From Phaseolus vulgaris (lineage: Eukaryota; Streptophyta; Magnoliopsida; Fabales; Fabaceae), in the NCBI RefSeq assembly GCF_000499845.2, contig NC_023758.2:41275524-41339523 (forward strand): a stretch of DNA of 64,000 nucleotides, in the 5' to 3' direction. The notes beneath the pieces are model-generated. The model saw nothing but the letters and a program-made list of their open reading frames with translations. It did not search any database and was not told the origin of the DNA. The position numbers were made by a program, and so were the translations under genes. Below, in pieces: positions 49,028-63,180 of this stretch. How positions within the stretch are numbered: the stretch's first letter is position 1; the number at the start of each line of letters is the position of its first letter.

Positions 49028-52000
49028 CTAAACAGAAACAGGATCTTGTTGGAGAGCTTCCTTCCCTGTAATGCCTTCTTTTAAATTTTTAAAATATATG
49101 TCATAGTCCTTTTCTGGGGGAGGGTTTGCTGGATCCACAGTGAATGGCTCGCTAAATGGAATCACACTTTTGACCTGCAATGTTTATTATAGATTATGTA
49201 GCTAGAAAAACAGAGTGAGACTGCCCATAATACAATGCAATATGACTGGTATTTTATAATAGAAGCAGCAACAGTTTACTTAATAAAAGGGTAATATTAG
49301 ATTTATGAAGCAGGCTCCTCTCGAAAATGGAGGTCCCCGGATCAAGAGAAGTTCACATTACATTTAGAAAACGTAAAAATATTAAACAGATTATGAATAA
49401 TATGAACATAACAAAAGAAAAGGCTGACCTCAAATGTTTTGTCACACGCATAAGGGCTATCAAGTGCAGCTACACACATACGAGCAATCTCTTCCCTTGA
49501 TATTTTACCCTGTTAATTTTTGCATAGCACTCGGCAATGAGCAAAATGCTACTATATATATAGTTACAATGAAATGCCAAAAAAATAAAGAATAAGCAGA
49601 AATGTATTGTGAGATAAACAGGTTAGTCAGAGCACTTAAACTGAGAGAAGCATCAATCTTTTGTTTTCACGATACCGTAATATTATCTCCTTGATCAAAA
49701 ATAAGATCGGCACCAGCAGGCTCCTCAGTTAATGCACAAGGCCTTACGATTAGATAGGGAATGCCACTTTCCCTAAGCAAATCCTCTCCCTGTTGCAACA
49801 TTAGCCATTTTTAGCAAATGAACAAGCATGTGACAGAAATATGAATTCCATAATTGAATAGGCCATGGTAAGCACTAAGGATCTTAGAAAGTAAGTTTAT
49901 GTTTAACTCAACCTAACAAAAATTTATCTGTAAGGAGAAATTTGCTCTAACTTATAAACTCTATTTTAGCTATATTTTGGGGTAAGATCTCCAGCAAAGG
50001 AGGTTCCTTGAGAAAGTCTTAATAGAGGGCGAATATAAGTTGTTTATAAAAGCTGAGCTTGGACTTTATAAGGCCTGGCTTAAAGTCTATTTAATGAGCA
50101 AAGCCTTTTAAATATGTCAAAACCCATATCTTTAAATTGGCTAATAGGCCTAAACTTATATGGAGACTAATGGGTTAGCCTTTAGATAGATTAACAAGTA
50201 TATAATCTTAAAACATGGTAATAAAAATTTAATACCTTAAGTAGCAATAAAAAAATATGCCATCCTTTAGGCTCAAAACTAAAAGAATGGCATAAACTCC
50301 AATCCTTTTTAACTACGTATACGTTTAAAAAATATTTAACTTGACTTATTCAGTTAATATGCATGCCTTGACTTAGTTTAGGCTTAAAGTAGACTAGGTC
50401 ATAAGCTCCTAATTATAAGAATTCAACAGCTGCTACTTTAGGTCTTTGTATCAAACAAGATTCCATCAAAATATATTTTATAATTTTAAACGAATTAAAT
50501 TAAATGAAGTACAGCAACCCGTTCAAATTGGTTTTAATCATCAGTTTTGCTCCAGTTCAACCAACTCTCACTGGTTTAAAATCGACTAATTATTTGAGTT
50601 AAAGAAGGAAAAACACTTGATTAGGACAAACAATCTGAACAATGAACTCATAAATAACAAATCTTAACCAAGAAACTAGTTTTGTGGACCAAGGTGACCT
50701 TGACAGAATCAACTTTTTACTAAATATAGACCTTAAAATTTAGTAATATTAATATATCTGTGGTAAACAAGGAACCAGATATTTTACCTTTAGTTTAAAT
50801 GTGAGAATAAAATCCAGTTCCTTGTTTAATCGAACGGCAGGAGGCTGTTTACTTAGATCAAGTCCAGGTCTTTCAGGTCTTGTAACTCCTGCTGAGCTCA
50901 CATGTACAAACCTGAAGGTGACACATATAGTACAAAAATGATTAAGTAATCAGTGTAAAAAATGCATGGAAAAGACAACCAAAAAGATAAGGCTATTACC
51001 TGGGTGTTATTGGATCCTTTATATATGCCCTTATGCTAGACACTGGAAGCTCAAATGGACCTTCCACAAAAGTTTCATTTAATTTACCATCATACTCAAA
51101 CTTGCTGAACATGAGCTGCAGAAATTAGCCCCATCATTAAGAACCAGTGTGGGATTTCTAAGCCAAAAGACATAATGGTATACTAACAAAGCCATACCTG
51201 TAATGATGCAACAATGCTTGGATCAAATGGTGGAGCATCAGACACAGTTCTTGCTCGAAATACAGGCCTCAAGGAAGAAAATGGCACTTGAATCTATGAA
51301 ACGCAAAAAAAAGAACAAAACACTTGAGTTCGTCTTAGATAATATAGACTGCAACAATTGCAATGGATGATACCTACCGATTGCCATTTTCCTTTCTCGG
51401 TGTCAAAGCCTGAAGTGTAACCAACAGTGTCCCAATCACTGCTTGTACGAACAATGATTTTATATCTACGCCCATCACCTTTTAGGCGGAACTCCAAACC
51501 ATCATATGCAGAAAGATTTTCAGGTTCTGAGAAATTCTGAAAACCAATTGTGAAACTCTCCTTTTTTATATAAGAACTTTGTTTCACCAAGTAACTAGTT
51601 AACATGAAGTCAATATACTATACTCACTCCAAAAACAGTTAGCCATAGACAGCTAGCAACTCCAGAAACTTGGAAATAATTAGTAATATACTTTAAACTT
51701 AATTCAACTACTGGAAAAATATACTCCTTGAAAAAAAATAAGAAATGCAAAATATTTTATATGCTGATATTCTCTGAACCTTCATTTCATACTTCAAGTT
51801 AAATGCTTTCAAGGGAAAACTGTATTCATTCCTTAATGGCCTAATAAATAAGTGTTTTCCTTGCTTCAAACAAAATGGTTCTTTAGTATATACCTTTCAC
51901 AAGAACTGAACTATTCAGTAGCTAAAAAATTCTCAAGGGCGATATACAGTTAAAATCATATTAAAAGGCAGTATCAGAAACTTATCTAAAGCTATAAGTG

Positions 52001-55000
52001 AACCAGCACATCAATTTAGATTTTATATCCATTTGTCAGAATTTAGTGGAACATTAGGAATTGACGACACATGACACTTTTTCATTGAAGAGAATAAATC
52101 GAGGTCATTTTCTAGATTTAAGAAAAGATTACGTCAGAGTTGGTTCAAACAATATTAATCAAAATGTAACCTTCTATTTTCACAGTGGTCGAGTATTGAA
52201 TCAAATATGTCACTGCCATTTGCCTGACCTCATTGAAAAGTTTATATAAATGCTTGTTCATTACCTTAGTTCTGATACTTGTAAAGCCACCATTGTTTGT
52301 TGTTGAAACAACACCTGAACTAGACACAAATTTGTATTATTTTGGGCAGTAAAACACAGATTATAAATTCCCTCAAAAGTGAAGTCACATGCATTTCAAG
52401 AATTTGACACATACCTTTAAAAACCCCAGTTGGTCCACCATTTTCACCCCCACTTGGGTCAATTTGATAAGTACTTTCACTAACTCCGCCCATTACCACA
52501 TCATCTAAAGCACCCCAAGGAAGCTGCCTGTAATTATTGCCTGCAAGGAAAATAGAAAACAAATTCTATTCACAGAATGCACAGCAGTAAAACTGAAACA
52601 CTCTTAGCATGTTGCAAGCACAAAGCCAATCCATGCAACAGAGACGCTGCAATCAGTCACAACTTAATGTTCAAAGTTCAAAGCCCAATCCAATAAGTCA
52701 CCCTTTAATTGTTCTTCCTACTATTAGCCAAGTGGATGTGGAACACTTTTTAATGCATGAACTGCGCCTCACAATCTCTCCCATCCTCCACCCTCTAGAA
52801 AGAATAAAAATCAATTCAGCTTCTACGAGTTTCCTTTTTATATCATGCACCAAAGTTAAGTGTGGTGCTCACTGGCCTTGTATATGTCAAAAAGTCTGAT
52901 TAAGCAATTAAGTTGAATCAAAACAATTAATTACTTTTGTCAACTAGGAACCTACCTTCAAATCCAAATAATAGCCTTCCTCTTCGAAGTCCAAGATTGT
53001 CCTTCACAGCCTTGATCAAATTTCTCATTCCTAAGTACTCAACCTTTTCTGGTGAGTCACCTTTTATCTGTTTTCAACAACCAATAACTAAGAAAAGAAG
53101 CTTAAAAAATTTCACAAATGAGCTTAAGATCATCTGTACTTCCAAATTAAAAAGACAGGAAAACCTCTGACTGTGAAGATAATTTCAACGAAAAGGAAAA
53201 TCAATAACCTACCTCAGGCTCAAAAAACTTAACTCCCTGCACCAAAAATAATTTCATTCTGTTAGTGAGAAATAACAATGAAGCATTCACCAAACAATCA
53301 TGCAACTAGAACAATTAAGAGAAGTAACTGGTTGACAATGGCCCCGCTGTTATAAATTTTCCCATAAACACTTATAATAATGAGAAAAAATGAAGTATTT
53401 GTTTCTTACAAGTTAAAATTATCTTAAGCATAAGTTAATTTGTAGAAGATACTCCATTTAGTTTCTTCAAAAACTGATTATAACCTTTTCATAACCTAAT
53501 TTTAGCATATGAGAGAAAGTATTTATGGAAAAATTTGTCCAAATAGAATCATTAGTAGATATTATACACCTATTTCTCAGTGAAAGATAAGTATCAATTA
53601 CTGTGTAAGAAAAATCAAATTTGTCTCTCTTAATAAAGATAATGGACATACTTGGCTGTATTTTGCTCTGTCTGGAGTGTCTCCTTCCTTAGGGCCAACA
53701 ATAACAGAAGCAGCATTGATCACTTTCTTCACGCCTTTAAAGTATTCAGGTATCAAAGTGCTATCTTTTGTAATGTCTCCAACAACCTTAGTGTACATAT
53801 AAAGGTAAGTTGGAAGCAGAGAAAGTAATGGATAAAGAAACAATCAATTTACGTAGTGCACTTTTTGCAATCACTCAATAAGAAAATAACAGGTAAGTCT
53901 GCACTGGGGAACATTATTATATTCCACAAAATCTTGAAACATTAGCAAATCTTCCACTGAAAAATCAGTGAAGAACTTCATATGGCCAGAAGTCAAATTG
54001 ATTATCACCAAACTAACTTCTATCTTCCATCATTGCTGAATTCCTTGTATTTAGGTCCAATAACACCTCATTATCAAAAAAATGATAACCAGAAATCTAA
54101 GGTGCCAGTTTTTGCAAAATTCAGAACCCAAAGCAAATTATAGCGAACTAAGAAACTACAATTTTTTTTATCATTTGTAATGTCTTTCAGTACATTATTA
54201 AACTGACTCACCAAATCAACATCCGAGCCTAACATCCTTCTTGCCTTCTCTTCATTTCTAACCTGATAAATATTGATACAGAAATATAATAATTGTTATG
54301 CACCAAATTCAATCATTAATGAAAAAAAAAATCTAAATTCTTATCTTTGTTCTTTATCTAGAAACTATTATACGGAATGAAATCTTGTGAAAAGGGTAAG
54401 TTAACAACAATACCAATACTCGAACTGGAATTCCTTTCTTCCGTAGTATGTCAACTACTCTTCGACCAACGCCACCAGTAGCTCCAGCTACCAGGACAAT
54501 ATCAGAAGTTCTCATTGAGTTAACCATTACACTCGGGGAAGGACCAGAAAGTTTCTCAGCTAGAAAGTCAAAGAACTTCACAATTCAGAAATGAAGAATA
54601 TTCATTAGTAGATCCATATAAGTCTTTCCCTCTCTCTCTTTCTTCCTATTACTCTCTAGTTATACAAGTTGAAAGTTGAAGAAAGTGTTACCTTAGCAGG
54701 AGATGGGAACCCATTGAAGAAGTATAGTGTTTTTACAAATCTTCCAAAATCCCAATTTTGTCGTCCAGCTTCAGCCGATATTGCTGCTCTATGTGTTCCA
54801 GAAGAGAGTCTCGTTGACGTATAAATCAATGTCTGAGGTCTACCATAAATCTGAAGAAACGGTTTAGGTAGCGTAGGTGATGCCAAAATAGTGTGTGAAG
54901 AATTCTTACAAAACTTTCTTCTAGCCAACTCAGGGCCCTGCAGTATGAATTAAAAGAGAGCAACAAGATGAAGCAGAAATTATATCAATAAGTACCAACT

Positions 55001-55359
55001 TTCACTAGCTCTGATGAAAAAGGAATTTCCATCTTCAGCAACAAACAACAGCAACAGCAACTAGAATCAAAATTCACTTTCAAGAAATGATTTTGGCATC
55101 CAACCAAATTCAGAAAAGGCATTGAATGAACTTCCAGGATAACAAAAAAAAAGGGTAATATGAAATGAATAGTTCAAGCAAGTTAAATTAAGTTGACGAC
55201 ATTGGTTGTAAAGATAATTTGACATAATATTATGAAGTATAAAAGTGTTAAAGCTTGAAAGAAGAGGGTTGGTATATGTTCCAAATGTGAGAGTAATACC
55301 TGGAAATTGAGAAGAGACGTGGAAGCAGAGGAGGATTGAGTTGTGCAAAAGGCTTCCAT
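49028..55359 (-). CDS. Plastid NmrA/SDR protein with CIA30 domain (At4g18810/HCF173-type)
   Basis: Sixteen exons in transcript order (55300-55359, 54692-54937, 54414-54575, 54212-54262, 53652-53786, 53213-53236, 52956-53067, 52415-52540, 52265-52314, 51378-51536, 51198-51293, 51000-51115, 50788-50911, 49676-49789, 49429-49509, 49028-49174) join in frame to 600 residues. Every junction is GT-AG. The Ser/Thr-rich start (MEAFCTTQSSSASTSLLNFQ) suggests a plastid transit peptide. A Rossmann motif VAGATGGVGRR is at about 131-141. A CIA30 domain (LPWGALDDVVMGGVSES, then WDTVGYTSGFDTEKGKW) occupies about 265-440 and is inserted before the SDR resumes (FVHVSSAGVTRPERPGLDL at about 447). The classic YxxxK active site is not evident. 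HCF173, a related protein, binds psbA mRNA and promotes D1 translation; a similar RNA-related plastid role is inferred, not shown. It most closely resembles At4g18810. Confidence 0.92.
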
Positions 55360-56257
55360 TTGGTAAATGATCGCAGCAATATGTTGGGGAGTTAAGGTAG
55401 CCCTGATATTTACAGTGCAGGATTCATATCAACCACAAACCGAAAGTGTCCATTTCAGTTGTGTCTAGAATCAACTTCTTTATCATATTATCATCATTTT
55501 GAAATTTAATTAATTTCAATCATTTTTTATATTTTTTTAAATTGTTATCATATTTTCATTTAGTTTCTAATTTTATCCTCTTATTATTTTTACAATTTCT
55601 AATTACTGCCCTTTCAATTGATTAATTTATTTAACCTTTTTAGTTTCTTACATCAATAATGATTACTGTACTTTGTTGTTAAACAATAATTTTAGTCATC
55701 ATATTTTATTATCATATCTATTAGTTTGTAATGTTTTGTTTATTACTTTTTATACATAATAAACTCATTACAAAATAAATAAATTTAGTGCTTCCACTAC
55801 TACTTGTAACAAATATTAATATTCCTGTTTTATTTTAAAATTATAATATTTTAAATCTTATGACTACCTAACATATACAATAGTAAAATAAAAAAAAATA
55901 GAATATTATTTACTAAGATTTTACTATTTCAGACTGCAATTTTTTTTTCTTTTTCACTCAAATTTATATCATATATTGTTTCTCTGATATTATTTTCATT
56001 TAAATTATAAATTACACATATAATGAAAAATAATAATACATAAATTTATCTAAATAATATATAAAAGTTAATATAAATGTTAAATATTATCTATTTAAAA
56101 TAAGATAAGGCGATAATAAATAAAAAAATTAGCGCGGATCCGTTACCAAATGTGTATCGCGTAGCATATAAAAAAGTGATCATAACGTTTATGAATAATT
56201 ACAATATTTCTTTCCGGTGCTACTCTCAGTTCACCTATTGCAAGTGGCGGAGGAGCT
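55360..56257. other. Divergent intergenic region
   Basis: About 900 bp between the start of the SDR/CIA30 gene and the pseudogene on the other strand. It is AT-rich with no recognisable element beyond the presumed promoters. Confidence 0.5.
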
Positions 56258-58521
56258 ATGAGGACGGCGGCGAAGATTGCCGGCATGGGCTTCTCCAGGA
56301 TGGGTCTCTGGGGGTTTTCCGGTGGCGCTCCCGGCCTTATCGTTCCGAAACGCGTCGCCACCCTCGTCGATCGCTGGCGTGTCATCGCAGGGAGCGAAGA
56401 CCGCCGAGGTTGTCCCGGTGCGCACGGAGGCGTCGTTGGACTAGTGTGACTTCGCCGTTGACAGTGATTTCATCGTGCCGAGAATGGTGTTCGGTTCTGC
56501 CCCCACTTTCGAGGAAGTAAGGAAGCCACCACAAAATTGAAAACGCCGTTGATGAGTATGTTATGTTTTTTAATTGATGATGATTGTTGTGATATAAATT
56601 TTATTTATTTTCATTATTTTGTGTATTTGTGGTTTCAATTTCTGTTTTGAAGTCTTTGTTTTGGTTTTACTGTTTAACTGTGCTGAGTTTCTCTAAAGGT
56701 TTCGTTTTTCTGCTTTCGGGAGGGTTTTTTTTTAACTGTGTTTCGTTTGGGTTTGCTGGCACAGTATCAGTGAACGTTGAAAGTTTTAATCGTTTTCATG
56801 TTGATATTGTAAACGACACTTTAGGAGGATTGCAAATAAATTCTATAAGTAAATCTCTGGCTGTTGCTCTTGTTCACCTTTCAAAGTAAGTTTGAGCATA
56901 ATGATAGTATAAATGTTAGGAAGTGCTTGCATCTTATCTCATTGATTGGTCTTGGTAATATTAGGGGTAAACACGGTTGCCTTTGTTATCTTTGCCTATT
57001 ATTCCCTTCTTGAAACTCTTTCTTTCAACGTGTTTTATCCTTGTTTCTTGATAGTAAATTTGGGTGCTGTTAAATTAAAGGTATTGGCTTTTGGGAAGTG
57101 TTGGACCTGGTGCATGTTTGGATAACCATTTTGAACGTACTTTAGACACTGAACACATTTTTTAAAATACTTTTTATATGTTTTGTTCTGAATGTAGTTT
57201 TGGAGGGGGTTCAACTCTTATCCAAACATGTTCTTGTTCTTTGTCTGTCATCAGTTCAATCCCAGTATTTTATTTTGGTCTTGAAGAAATTATTGCTTGA
57301 CGAAGTTATATTGCGTAAATTCCCTTTCTTGGGTCTAGAATGCAATCGTGGGGAACAATGGTTATTAATTTTTTCTTTTGAACCATGCTGCTTTTTTGGT
57401 CGGAGGATGATTTTCATGTTCACATAGACACATACATTGTGGGATATAAGATCTGGTGATACTTATCTCTATCTGAAATCTTATGTCTTGTTTTTTCAGA
57501 TTATATTTTTCTCTCGATTCTTCTTATTATTCATCTCCTGGTTGTGAAGTCTCTGCTCTGTCTCCTACACTTTGTGATGAGCCAGTGAACAGATCTCGTG
57601 TCATTGACAATTTCAAATCCTTCAGTGCCAAAACATGTCAGTCAGCCTTTTCATTTGCTTAGCACAAGTCGTGAGGTTCAGGTAAACTGATGGTGAAGTC
57701 AAAATTACAGTATCCTTAGCAATCTCGTTTTGTGTATGATATCTAAAAATGCTAATAAATGAAGGCTTAGGTTCATTTATTGAATTAATAGATAGAATTG
57801 ACTTGTCTTTGGTTTCAACCAGGCTGTTGTGGCTTCACTTGCTTGTTATCCAAATGTATGGAATGCAGCCATGGAAAATCCTGCTGTCTGCAGTTTCTTC
57901 CAATATCACAACAGACAGGTAATCCTAATTCCTATTTAACGGGTCTTTGTTCTGTAGGATAGATCTTTTTAAAAACTGAAAATAAAAAATTGAAACTGAA
58001 AACTCAAACTGATTTTTTTTTATAAAATTTCAAAACATAAAGCTGAACTGCCCCTTCGGTGCTTTTAGTACTTTTCTCCAACGAAAATTGGAGCTTTACT
58101 CCAGTTATCCACATAATAAAGGTTTGCATTAAAAGTTAGCATAAACTACGAGGGTAGAATTCTAATAGTCCAATTCTATCTACTTGTTAAACAATATCAA
58201 AAGTATCCAAGGAATTGGATCTAGGCGTTGTCCTTGTTTTTAATGTTTCGAGCAGAGGAAACTGCCGAGGAAGTGGTAAAGTTATCAAGTTGTGCTTCTG
58301 AAGCAGTTGAAACACCTGAAAAAGCATCATCCTAGTCTCGCTCGCGATACGTGTTTTCCAATTTCGTGAGTCGTCTGCAGAATTTAGAGCTTACAGGCAT
58401 TGAATTGGTAAGTCGGGTGAGAAAGAGTGGTGCTGAGGCCGATGGGAACACTAAAACAAGTTTCATGGATAGTAAATTTGCCCAGGGAGGAATCTTGGTA
58501 AATAATGGTGATAGTGACTGA
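56258..58521 (+). pseudogene. Intron-bearing pseudogene of an uncharacterised plant protein family
   Basis: Exon-like pieces lie in order and keep splice sites: 56258-56555 (MRTAAKIAGMGFSRMGLWG, then in another frame DFAVDSDFIVPRMVFGSAPT), 57500-57681 (LYFSLDSSYYSS, VSALSPTLCDEPVN, then after a 1-nt shift SVPKHVSQPFHLLSTSREVQ), 57823-57918 (AVVASLACYPNVWNAAMENP), and from about 58252 (AEETAEEVVKLSSCASEAVE, stop, later FMDSKFAQGG). At least two frameshifts and a premature stop (58333-58335) break it. Relatives I recall are intact ~300-residue proteins ending in a membrane anchor, which is missing here. Retained introns mean it arose by DNA duplication or in-place decay, not by reverse transcription. 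Confidence 0.75.
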
Positions 58522-61500
58522 GAGAGCTTAGACTCTTGAAAGCAAAACTCTAATGTGTCGACTTCTCTAATCGTTTTGAAAGCTTGTAAATAAAGATGCC
58601 TTCAACTTAACAATGTGTTGCACTCGGTAATGTTTTTGTTTACAATTTGGAACCCTGCCTTGTTCTAGTTTTTTTAACGTTTTCTGCATTTTCTCTACTT
58701 GCTGAAACATGTAGGTGGGATTTTTTTCTAAAAAAAAGAAAGAAATTAATGTACATCAGGATCACTTAATATCCAATATTTAGGCAAAGGTGATTTCATT
58801 GACTTTTACCTTTTTGGTGAATGACTTTCTGGGCTAATTTAGCAGATGCTAATACCCAAGAGTTGAAATGCTTTCAAAGTTTACCAATGTTTCTTTCATT
58901 TCTCATGTGATAGCATCAATAAACTTACAGAACAATTTAATATTTGTATTGTCTAAATGCCTATTTAGTTTAATTCACCCAAACCCGGGACAGGGTCAGA
59001 CTCATATTATTAAGGGGTCAATCAATTAATTAATTATATGAAGAAAGATTAATCGACTCCAAGAGTAATTATACATTTTCATCATTCATTTACTTGTTCA
59101 AAAGAGCAACTTATTTTAATTATAATAAGTTATAAGAAAATAAATAGTGAGGATGAAAAGTTTGTCTTTTAAAATTATTATTTTAAAATAAAGTGAATTT
59201 TCTTTATATATATACAAGGACAAATGATTTTTCTTAAAAGAGTAATTTTAAGAGGTACTGTTCATCTTCTTTATTTACTTATAATTTAATAGGTAAGATA
59301 AGTAGTTGTTTTTTAAATATTATATTACAGGTAAATGAAAATAAAGTTTAACCCTATTATTTTGAAAATATTCTTATTTTTAAAATTAAATATCATTCGC
59401 AATGAATATAATTTGAGAAAAAATTAAGAAAAATATATTTTTATCGCACGAAATAAAAATATTGAATGAACTTACTTACTATTCTTAATTGAGTGAGATA
59501 GTATAACCAAATGATTCCTTATGATGCATTAAAATAATAAATGCTGCATTAAAAAATCATAGGAAAGTTATTTCATTACATATAAGAATCCTCTCATTAA
59601 TTACTAACATGAACTCTTAGGCAGAAAATACAATGATAATAATAATAAAAAATCACAAACATAGGCAAAAACAAAATATTTTTAATACTGTCTTGAAGTT
59701 TTTTTTTTTATTAGTTTTGTTCGTAGACACTGTCTATACAAGTCGTACAATACTTAAGTGCAGTACTCTACCAACTCTAGGCTTATAAGCTATTCTTCAA
59801 TTAAAATTAGCGACGAACTTTAAAAATCAACATATATTATCAAAATAGAAATTCTTTTTTTATTGAACAATCACCTATAGCTTATTTGAATGAAAAATTT
59901 AGAAGGATTCAATTCTTGAAGTGAATTTAAAATGTAATACTTCAAAATTATTGATGACTTATTTGGATATGAAACGTAAAGAATTTTTAGAATGATATCT
60001 TACAGAGACTAAAAATAAATTATCTACACATTATAGGAATAAAAAGGAAAAAAAAATATACATTATAGAAACTAAAACAAAACAACAATGATGAAAACGA
60101 AAATTAAACTAAAAGTTAATAAATAAAATTTTAAATATCAAAATGGATAAGATCATTATGTATGACAGTTTTTCTTTCCAATGTTCACCAGTTGATCAAC
60201 CTGCTCACCGGTAGTTTCTTTTTAGTTAGCCTTTTTTTTTTCTTATTCTTACTTTCTCTTATTTTTCAAGTGTATATTTAAAGAAGCAACCCAATATAAA
60301 AGCCTCAACTTTCACTTGAAAATTCAAGCAACCTAAAATGTGAAAACAAATTAAACCCAGATCCCACACACCCTTTAAGATGGTGAATAAAAAAGGAGGA
60401 AGAAATGGGGTAGTGGAAAAACAGTAAAAAATTAACCTTGAGGACCATGCCTAGCTCTGGATTGAGGTGGACCTAACGATGTCGAAGGACATTCCTCGTA
60501 CCCACGTTTCTTTGAGGACGTTGTTTATTAGTATATTGATTTTTTAATGGATGGTGATAGTTGAGTTTTCCTTAATTAACTGCAATTATTTTTATGTACC
60601 TCTGTCTATTTTTACTTTTAGGTGACTTCACTTTTGTTCCAACATTGTTCTTAGTCAATGCCTTCTTTGTTTAAATATCTTTGTCTTCTGCCAACTCTAG
60701 GTTAAATAAAATATCGATAATAAATACTACTAATAATATATACTTTTAGTTTATTTTTCTCACATATTTCCCCTCTCTTCTCTTTTTTTTTTCTTTTTTC
60801 TAACTAAACAACGTTTGTTTTTAAACATTCTTTATTTTCTTTATTTTTTTTCTGCACTAAATCGAGAATTAGAGTTTTTTTAATGAACGATGCTACGAAC
60901 AAGTTGGAATTGGCTACCGAACTCGGGTGTTTTTATATATGTAAACGAAAGTGAATCCTATTTTTATCTTTTAGAAGACTAAAAGAGTCTTTAAAATATT
61001 ATTTTTATCTCTTTTTAATCTATCTTATAATTTTTCAGATTGTATATTTGCCTCTCTTTTCTTCTTACTTTCTTTTTTTATATACAAAATGTTATAAAAA
61101 AAATTAAATACAAATATGCATTTTTCTCTATAATGTGATAATTAGTAAAAAAATTGTTAACCAACAAATACCAATCATTTTAATTTATATATAACATATT
61201 GTTCAGTTAAGAAGGAGATTTCTCAAATAGTATTTAGTTTAGTCAAAAACAATGATTTATAATTAAATTATTATTTTCTTTTAATTATACCATCTTCTTT
61301 TCTTAATATACAGTATGTTGGTCTTCTTCCTCCTTATATTTAATTTTATTTTAAGTTATATTTTTAAATTAATTACAATTCATATTCAGTCAATTTTCAT
61401 AATCATTACAACATATTTTTATTATTATTTTGATAGATTAAGACCGTTTCACCAAATGATTGGATTCGGTCCATGACTTCACAACCCATAGCCTCATACA

Positions 61501-62810
61501 AAATCCAGTAAAGTTGATAAGTTCATAATCGTTAACTTTAAGTTAGGACTACTACACTAGATGAGTTTGATTCATTACATCACATATATAATCAATATAT
61601 AATATTTTTTAAAATTAAAAGCTTCAATATCAAAACAAAAGAAAGTGCAAGTTGTTCTATTTTTAAAGGTCGAAGAACCTTGAAAAAGATTACATTTTCC
61701 ATTTTTAAAATTGAGGAATTTCATTAAACAATTTATGAATAGAAGAACGAAATTAAACAAAATAAATAGTTTTAAAGTATATTCTACAAACTAAATTTTT
61801 ATACTTTACTAAAGTTTAAATTTCATGATTTTTATCACTTAAATTTAAAATTATACAAAAAAAATTTACATTTATGATAATTGGTTGCCAAATTTACAAT
61901 TTAATTTAGAATAAAAGTATGATGATCTGTGAAGGCAAAAGATAACTTAAAAAAATATTTATTAAAACATAACACGGGAAAGTAAGGGAAAAAAAGTTTT
62001 ATAGTGGAAAGCAGTTAGAGAAAACAAAGTATGATTTGAAAACATTGTCCATATCTAAATGCAAATCAAGAAACTCCGAAGAACACTATCTTATCTTATT
62101 CGAATTATAAATTAAAATTTTGTTGAGATGGATAGTGTGTATTATCTACTGAGGGGAAATGATTCGAGGAAATAGCAGTTTTGTGGTTTTACTGATATCA
62201 TATTCATAATGTGGTTCTGCCATTGTTTATGGTGTTTCAACTTTATGGAGACATAAAAGCAGAGAGAGTGGAATACTTTCGGTAATTAGGTAAATCATGT
62301 CTCAAGAAAAACACCTGAACTGTGACATATGTCAATAATTAAGGGTCCCTCTGTATTCATCCTTCCCAACACCTTTTCCTTCTTTTAAAAGAACATCAAA
62401 AATATGTATTTGCCATACACGTAACCCTATCCAACAACAAACTTTCACATCCCCTCTTACTCTTCCCAACCTTTTCCATATCATATTAATTACCATAAGT
62501 CACCCATATTATTATTATTATTTCAAATACTACTAAAATATTCTTCTTATACTGATTAATGATTATAAAACTTTGTGATTTTCTATCTTATTTAGTTAAT
62601 ATTTCTCGCTATTTAAAATAATAATAATGTACGATTACATTACTTAAGATGATTGGTTTAATGAGATCTCTCTAATGTAATTGCATACCACAAACACAAA
62701 TAAATTATTTTATAATTTTATTATTGTTTTCTATTATTTCTTTCGTATTTTTTAAATCTAACTAATTTTATAAAACCATATAAAATAAGGTTTATTAGTC
62801 TTATATTATT
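58522..62810. other. Intergenic, no gene seen
   Basis: AT-rich DNA. The part at 60380-60530 is less AT-rich but has no open frame or RNA gene I recognise. Confidence 0.45.
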
Positions 62811-63180
62811 AAGAAGTAAACTTTAAGTTTAACTCAATCCAATAAAATCGACTCATGAGGTGAGGTTTGCACTCACTTATATACAATGAATTGTCTTTAT
62901 CTCTAGTCGATGTGGGATTTTCAACACATTTCCCTCACGCCGAGAGTGACAACTCGTGTGTGGGATAACATATTATAACGGTCCGATAAAGGATGACCTG
63001 ATAAGTCCAACAAACACTCGTTATGATAAGTTCAAAATGATTCTGATACCATATTAAGAACTGAACTTTAAGTCTAACTCAACCCCATAAAATCGGTTCA
63101 TGAATGAGATTCACACCCATTTATATATAATGAATTGTCCTCGTATCTAATAATCTAGATCTCCAAGCTTACATCAGGCT
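62811..63180. repeat. Dispersed legume repeat, 1.5 tandem copies (245-bp period)
   Basis: AAGAAGTAAACTTTAAGTTT plus AACTCAATCCAATAAAATCG at 62811 recurs as AAGAACTGAACTTTAAGTCT plus AACTCAACCCCATAAAATCG at 63056. Both are followed by ATTTATATAnAATGAATTGTC-type text. Between them are GATGTGGGATTTTCAACACA and CTCACGCCGAG, typical of a repeat common in legume genomes. No coding sequence is present. Confidence 0.6.

Noticed and set aside
54560..54563. Alternative acceptor CTAG for exon 3 of the SDR/CIA30 gene
   Set aside because: It would break the frame with exon 2; the acceptor 16 bp earlier in the transcript (after TTGTGAAG) keeps phase 0 and gives FFDFLAEKL.
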